Assembly: GCA_026396845.1 (NCBI GenBank)
Contig: JAPLWC010000074.1
Location: 1 to 7,100, forward strand
Length of the DNA stretch: 7,100 nt
Origin: Candidatus Gottesmanbacteria bacterium
GTDB lineage: Bacteria; Patescibacteriota; Microgenomatia; UBA10105; UBA927
Direction: 5' to 3'
A program made the translations under genes and the position numbers. Shown here piece by piece: positions 5,215 to 7,100 of this stretch. Under the pieces are notes generated by a model. The model made no database searches, had not been told where the DNA came from, and was given only the letters and a program-made list of their open reading frames with translations. The number at the start of each line of letters is the position of its first letter. Positions within the stretch are counted from its first letter, which is position 1.

Positions 5215-7034
5215 GCGGTGACGACCGAAGCCCCGAATTTTTCTCCTGCGTACTCGATGAGTTTTTGGCGGATGGGTGCCACATCCATGCCGGTAAGATT
5301 TTTTGTCGGGTCATTATACGTGACGCGGAATGTCCGCTTGTTTTCATATGCGTCCAGGAATTTGATAGACTCGATATGTTTATGAACTCGCGACAGGACG
5401 TCGATAAGCGGGCCAACCTGAAAACCCGCAGTAACGATAAATGATAAATCCTCAACGATCGGCGGATATTTGGAAATAGGATGGTACGATAATCCGAATA
5501 GCGCAAATATCGCCTGCGCCAGCCCCTTTGCTTCGCGGAACCTTCGGCCGGTCCACGCGACCAAAAGTACTGGTCGTTCTTTCGGCAAATCACCTGCCTG
5601 CCACACGTAACGCATGCTTAATTCGAATACCTGCAGGTCAGTTTGGGCATGCAGATTCTGTTCGATACTCGTTAATACGCTTGGCCACAATGTGGGGCGC
5701 ATATACAGCCATTCTTCGGAAAGCGGGTTGGAAATTTTATACGCTTTTTTTGTATCGAGACCGAATACTCCCATGAGTTTTTCGGAAATCATGGAGTATG
5801 TATAGAGTTCGCTAAAACCCCAATCGCGAAGGCGGACTTTAATTTCCTGTTCCCATAGAAGTTGCGGATCAGAAATGACCACCGGGGGCTCACCTTCCGG
5901 CAATTTCGTCGGGATATTGTGATACCCCCAGATGCGGGCGATTTCTTCGATGACATCTACGTCGAGTGCTACATCAGTGCGGTAACTTGGCACGGTGACA
6001 GTGATGTCCTTTTTAGTAATCGACGGAGTAAATCCGAGCGGTACAAGCATTTTTTTGATTTCCGAATCAGTAAGCATAGTGCCGATATAACGGTAAGTTT
6101 TTTCTTTCGTTACGGTAACGGAATACGGTTTGTATGGTTTGGGATAGATGTCATACAGTTTACTGGCAATGCGTGCACCGGTAAGTTTTTCCATCAGTTC
6201 GATGCCGCGGATAAGGGCAGGTAGCGTAAGTTCGCTGTCCAGTCCTTTTTCAAACAGCGACGATGCTTCGCTTCTGGCAGGGATTGCCATGGACGTTTTC
6301 CGGATATTCATTGGATTGTATGTTTGAGTAAACAAGACGACCGTGGTCGTCGTCGGTTTAATGCTGGAGTTTTGGCCGCCCATAATGCCGCAGAGGTCGA
6401 TAATCCTACCTGCTCCGTCTTCTATAATGATATCGTCGCCTGGTAGTATGTGGGTTTTCCCGTCCAGTGTGACGATTTTCTCTCCCTTTTTACTTGCACG
6501 AAGCATCATTTTTGCACCCTCAATTTCGTCATAGTCAAATGCGTGGGCAGGCTGGCCGTAGGCATGCATCAGATAATTTGTGATATCGATGACGTTATTG
6601 ATGCTTCTCACCCCCGTTGTCTCCAATTTTTGTCTGAGCCATGCGGGTGAGGGGGCTACGCGTACGCCCGTCAGGACCATTGATGTCCAACGGGGATTCA
6701 AACGTGCATCAGTTTTTATGGTGAGTCTTTTTGCGCCTTCTTTTTTGTGCGCGCTGATAAATGGTGCAGTGGATGCCGTGTACGGATCTGACACAAGTTT
6801 GGCAGCAATTCCGAAACGGGGCAAAATCGCTGCTGCTTCGCGCGCAACACCGGCGACAGACATTGCGTCCGGCCGGTTGGTGGTGATCTCCACATCGTAG
6901 ATAAAATCGTCGCCCGCTTTCCTGACGCGTTCGACAGATGGCCCGCAAAGCGAAAGACACCGCTGAATTTCTTTCGGCATCGCCTTCGTTTTAAGAAATT
7001 CTCTGAGCCAGCTATCCGGAATTAAAATGTTCAT
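5211..7034 (-). CDS. pheT: Phenylalanyl-tRNA synthetase beta subunit, short form
   Basis: Beta subunit of the heterotetrameric PheRS that charges tRNA-Phe; it partners with PheS, whose gene is not in the window. 607 residues from ATG 7034, against roughly 790 in E. coli. The N-terminal B1-like part (1-70, ending TTNRPDAMSVAGVARE) runs on without the EMAP-type tRNA-binding domain that normally interrupts it near residue 40. The B3/4 editing-type domain follows (about 85-265, with RWTSMVLTGV and INNVIDITNYLMHAYGQPAHAFD), then B5 (about 300-375, with YRTDVALDVDVIEEIARIWGY). The synthetase-like core (390-515) is also shortened: ALFGLSYHPI joins directly to KYPPIVEDLSF of the C-terminal ferredoxin-fold anticodon-binding domain (about 520-607). 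No Shine-Dalgarno precedes the ATG; the upstream DNA is nearly pure A/T. Its stop overlaps that of the PBP gene. Confidence 0.95.
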   Translation of the reverse strand: MNILIPDSWLREFLKTKAMPKEIQRCLSLCGPSVERVRKAGDDFIYDVEITTNRPDAMSVAGVAREAAAILPRFGIAAKLVSDPYTASTAPFISAHKKEGAKRLTIKTDARLNPRWTSMVLTGVRVAPSPAWLRQKLETTGVRSINNVIDITNYLMHAYGQPAHAFDYDEIEGAKMMLRASKKGEKIVTLDGKTHILPGDDIIIEDGAGRIIDLCGIMGGQNSSIKPTTTTVVLFTQTYNPMNIRKTSMAIPARSEASSLFEKGLDSELTLPALIRGIELMEKLTGARIASKLYDIYPKPYKPYSVTVTKEKTYRYIGTMLTDSEIKKMLVPLGFTPSITKKDITVTVPSYRTDVALDVDVIEEIARIWGYHNIPTKLPEGEPPVVISDPQLLWEQEIKVRLRDWGFSELYTYSMISEKLMGVFGLDTKKAYKISNPLSEEWLYMRPTLWPSVLTSIEQNLHAQTDLQVFELSMRYVWQAGDLPKERPVLLVAWTGRRFREAKGLAQAIFALFGLSYHPISKYPPIVEDLSFIVTAGFQVGPLIDVLSRVHKHIESIKFLDAYENKRTFRVTYNDPTKNLTGMDVAPIRQKLIEYAGEKFGASVVTA

Positions 7035-7100
7035 AATTTTATAATTTTCAATTATTAATTTTTAATCAATTTTTAATTTCAAATTTTAAATTAAATAAAA
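7035..7100. other. Extreme A/T intergenic tract upstream of pheT
   Basis: Of 66 bases only three are G or C (all C on the plus strand). It holds overlapping, imperfect repeats of AATTTTTAAT/CAATTTTTAAT type and short self-complementary stretches such as AAATTTTAAATT. On the minus strand a TATAAA lies 6 nt before the pheT ATG and could serve as a -10 for a leaderless message, but in such a tract a chance match is expected. No gene or Shine-Dalgarno is seen. The tract runs off the window, so its full extent is unknown. Confidence 0.7.

Noticed and set aside
1..7100. CRISPR array, insertion sequence or prophage
   Set aside because: No regularly spaced repeats, transposase, integrase or phage-like genes are seen.

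Overview
The window most likely comes from a Candidate Phyla Radiation (Patescibacteria) genome. This is inferred from the style of the proteins: a PheT of only 607 residues that lacks the N-terminal EMAP-type tRNA-binding domain, a TyrS of the KMSKS-type lineage, a compact gene layout, and weak or absent Shine-Dalgarno sites at most genes. Phylum-level assignment from sequence alone is moderate confidence.

Layout. The left part (1 to about 2600) reads entirely on the minus strand. It starts at a consensus-like sigma-70 promoter (TTGAAA, 17-nt spacer, TATAAT; 2575-2603). This drives a T-box riboswitch leader of about 315 nt with Stem I, Stem II and III hairpins, the AAGGTGGTAC box, and mutually exclusive antiterminator and intrinsic terminator. 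Immediately past the terminator is a 96-nt tRNA-like element with clear acceptor and T arms, a CTTTCAC anticodon loop and an oversized variable region. A 159-aa protein of unknown function follows, with a textbook ribosome binding site. Next come a GC-rich palindromic hairpin, a disrupted aspartate/glutamate racemase-family gene, and tyrS (tyrosyl-tRNA synthetase), which runs off the left edge. The best-placed specifier triplet in the T-box is UAC (Tyr), which fits tyrS as the regulated target about 1.3 kb downstream of the terminator.

The right part holds two convergent genes. On the plus strand is a class A penicillin-binding protein (GT51 glycosyltransferase plus transpeptidase, with a C-terminal Ig-like domain and a Thr/Pro tail). 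Its promoter interleaves with the T-box promoter, and its mRNA is probably leaderless. On the minus strand is pheT. The two stop codons overlap by 4 nt, with no terminator between them. The last 66 bases, upstream of pheT, are almost pure A/T.

How the genes work together: tyrS and pheT charge tRNAs. The T-box would couple expression of the tyrS operon to uncharged tRNA, probably tRNA-Tyr. The PBP builds peptidoglycan. The most unusual part is the T-box, tRNA-like element and 159-aa unknown protein ahead of tyrS; I know of no described system with this arrangement.
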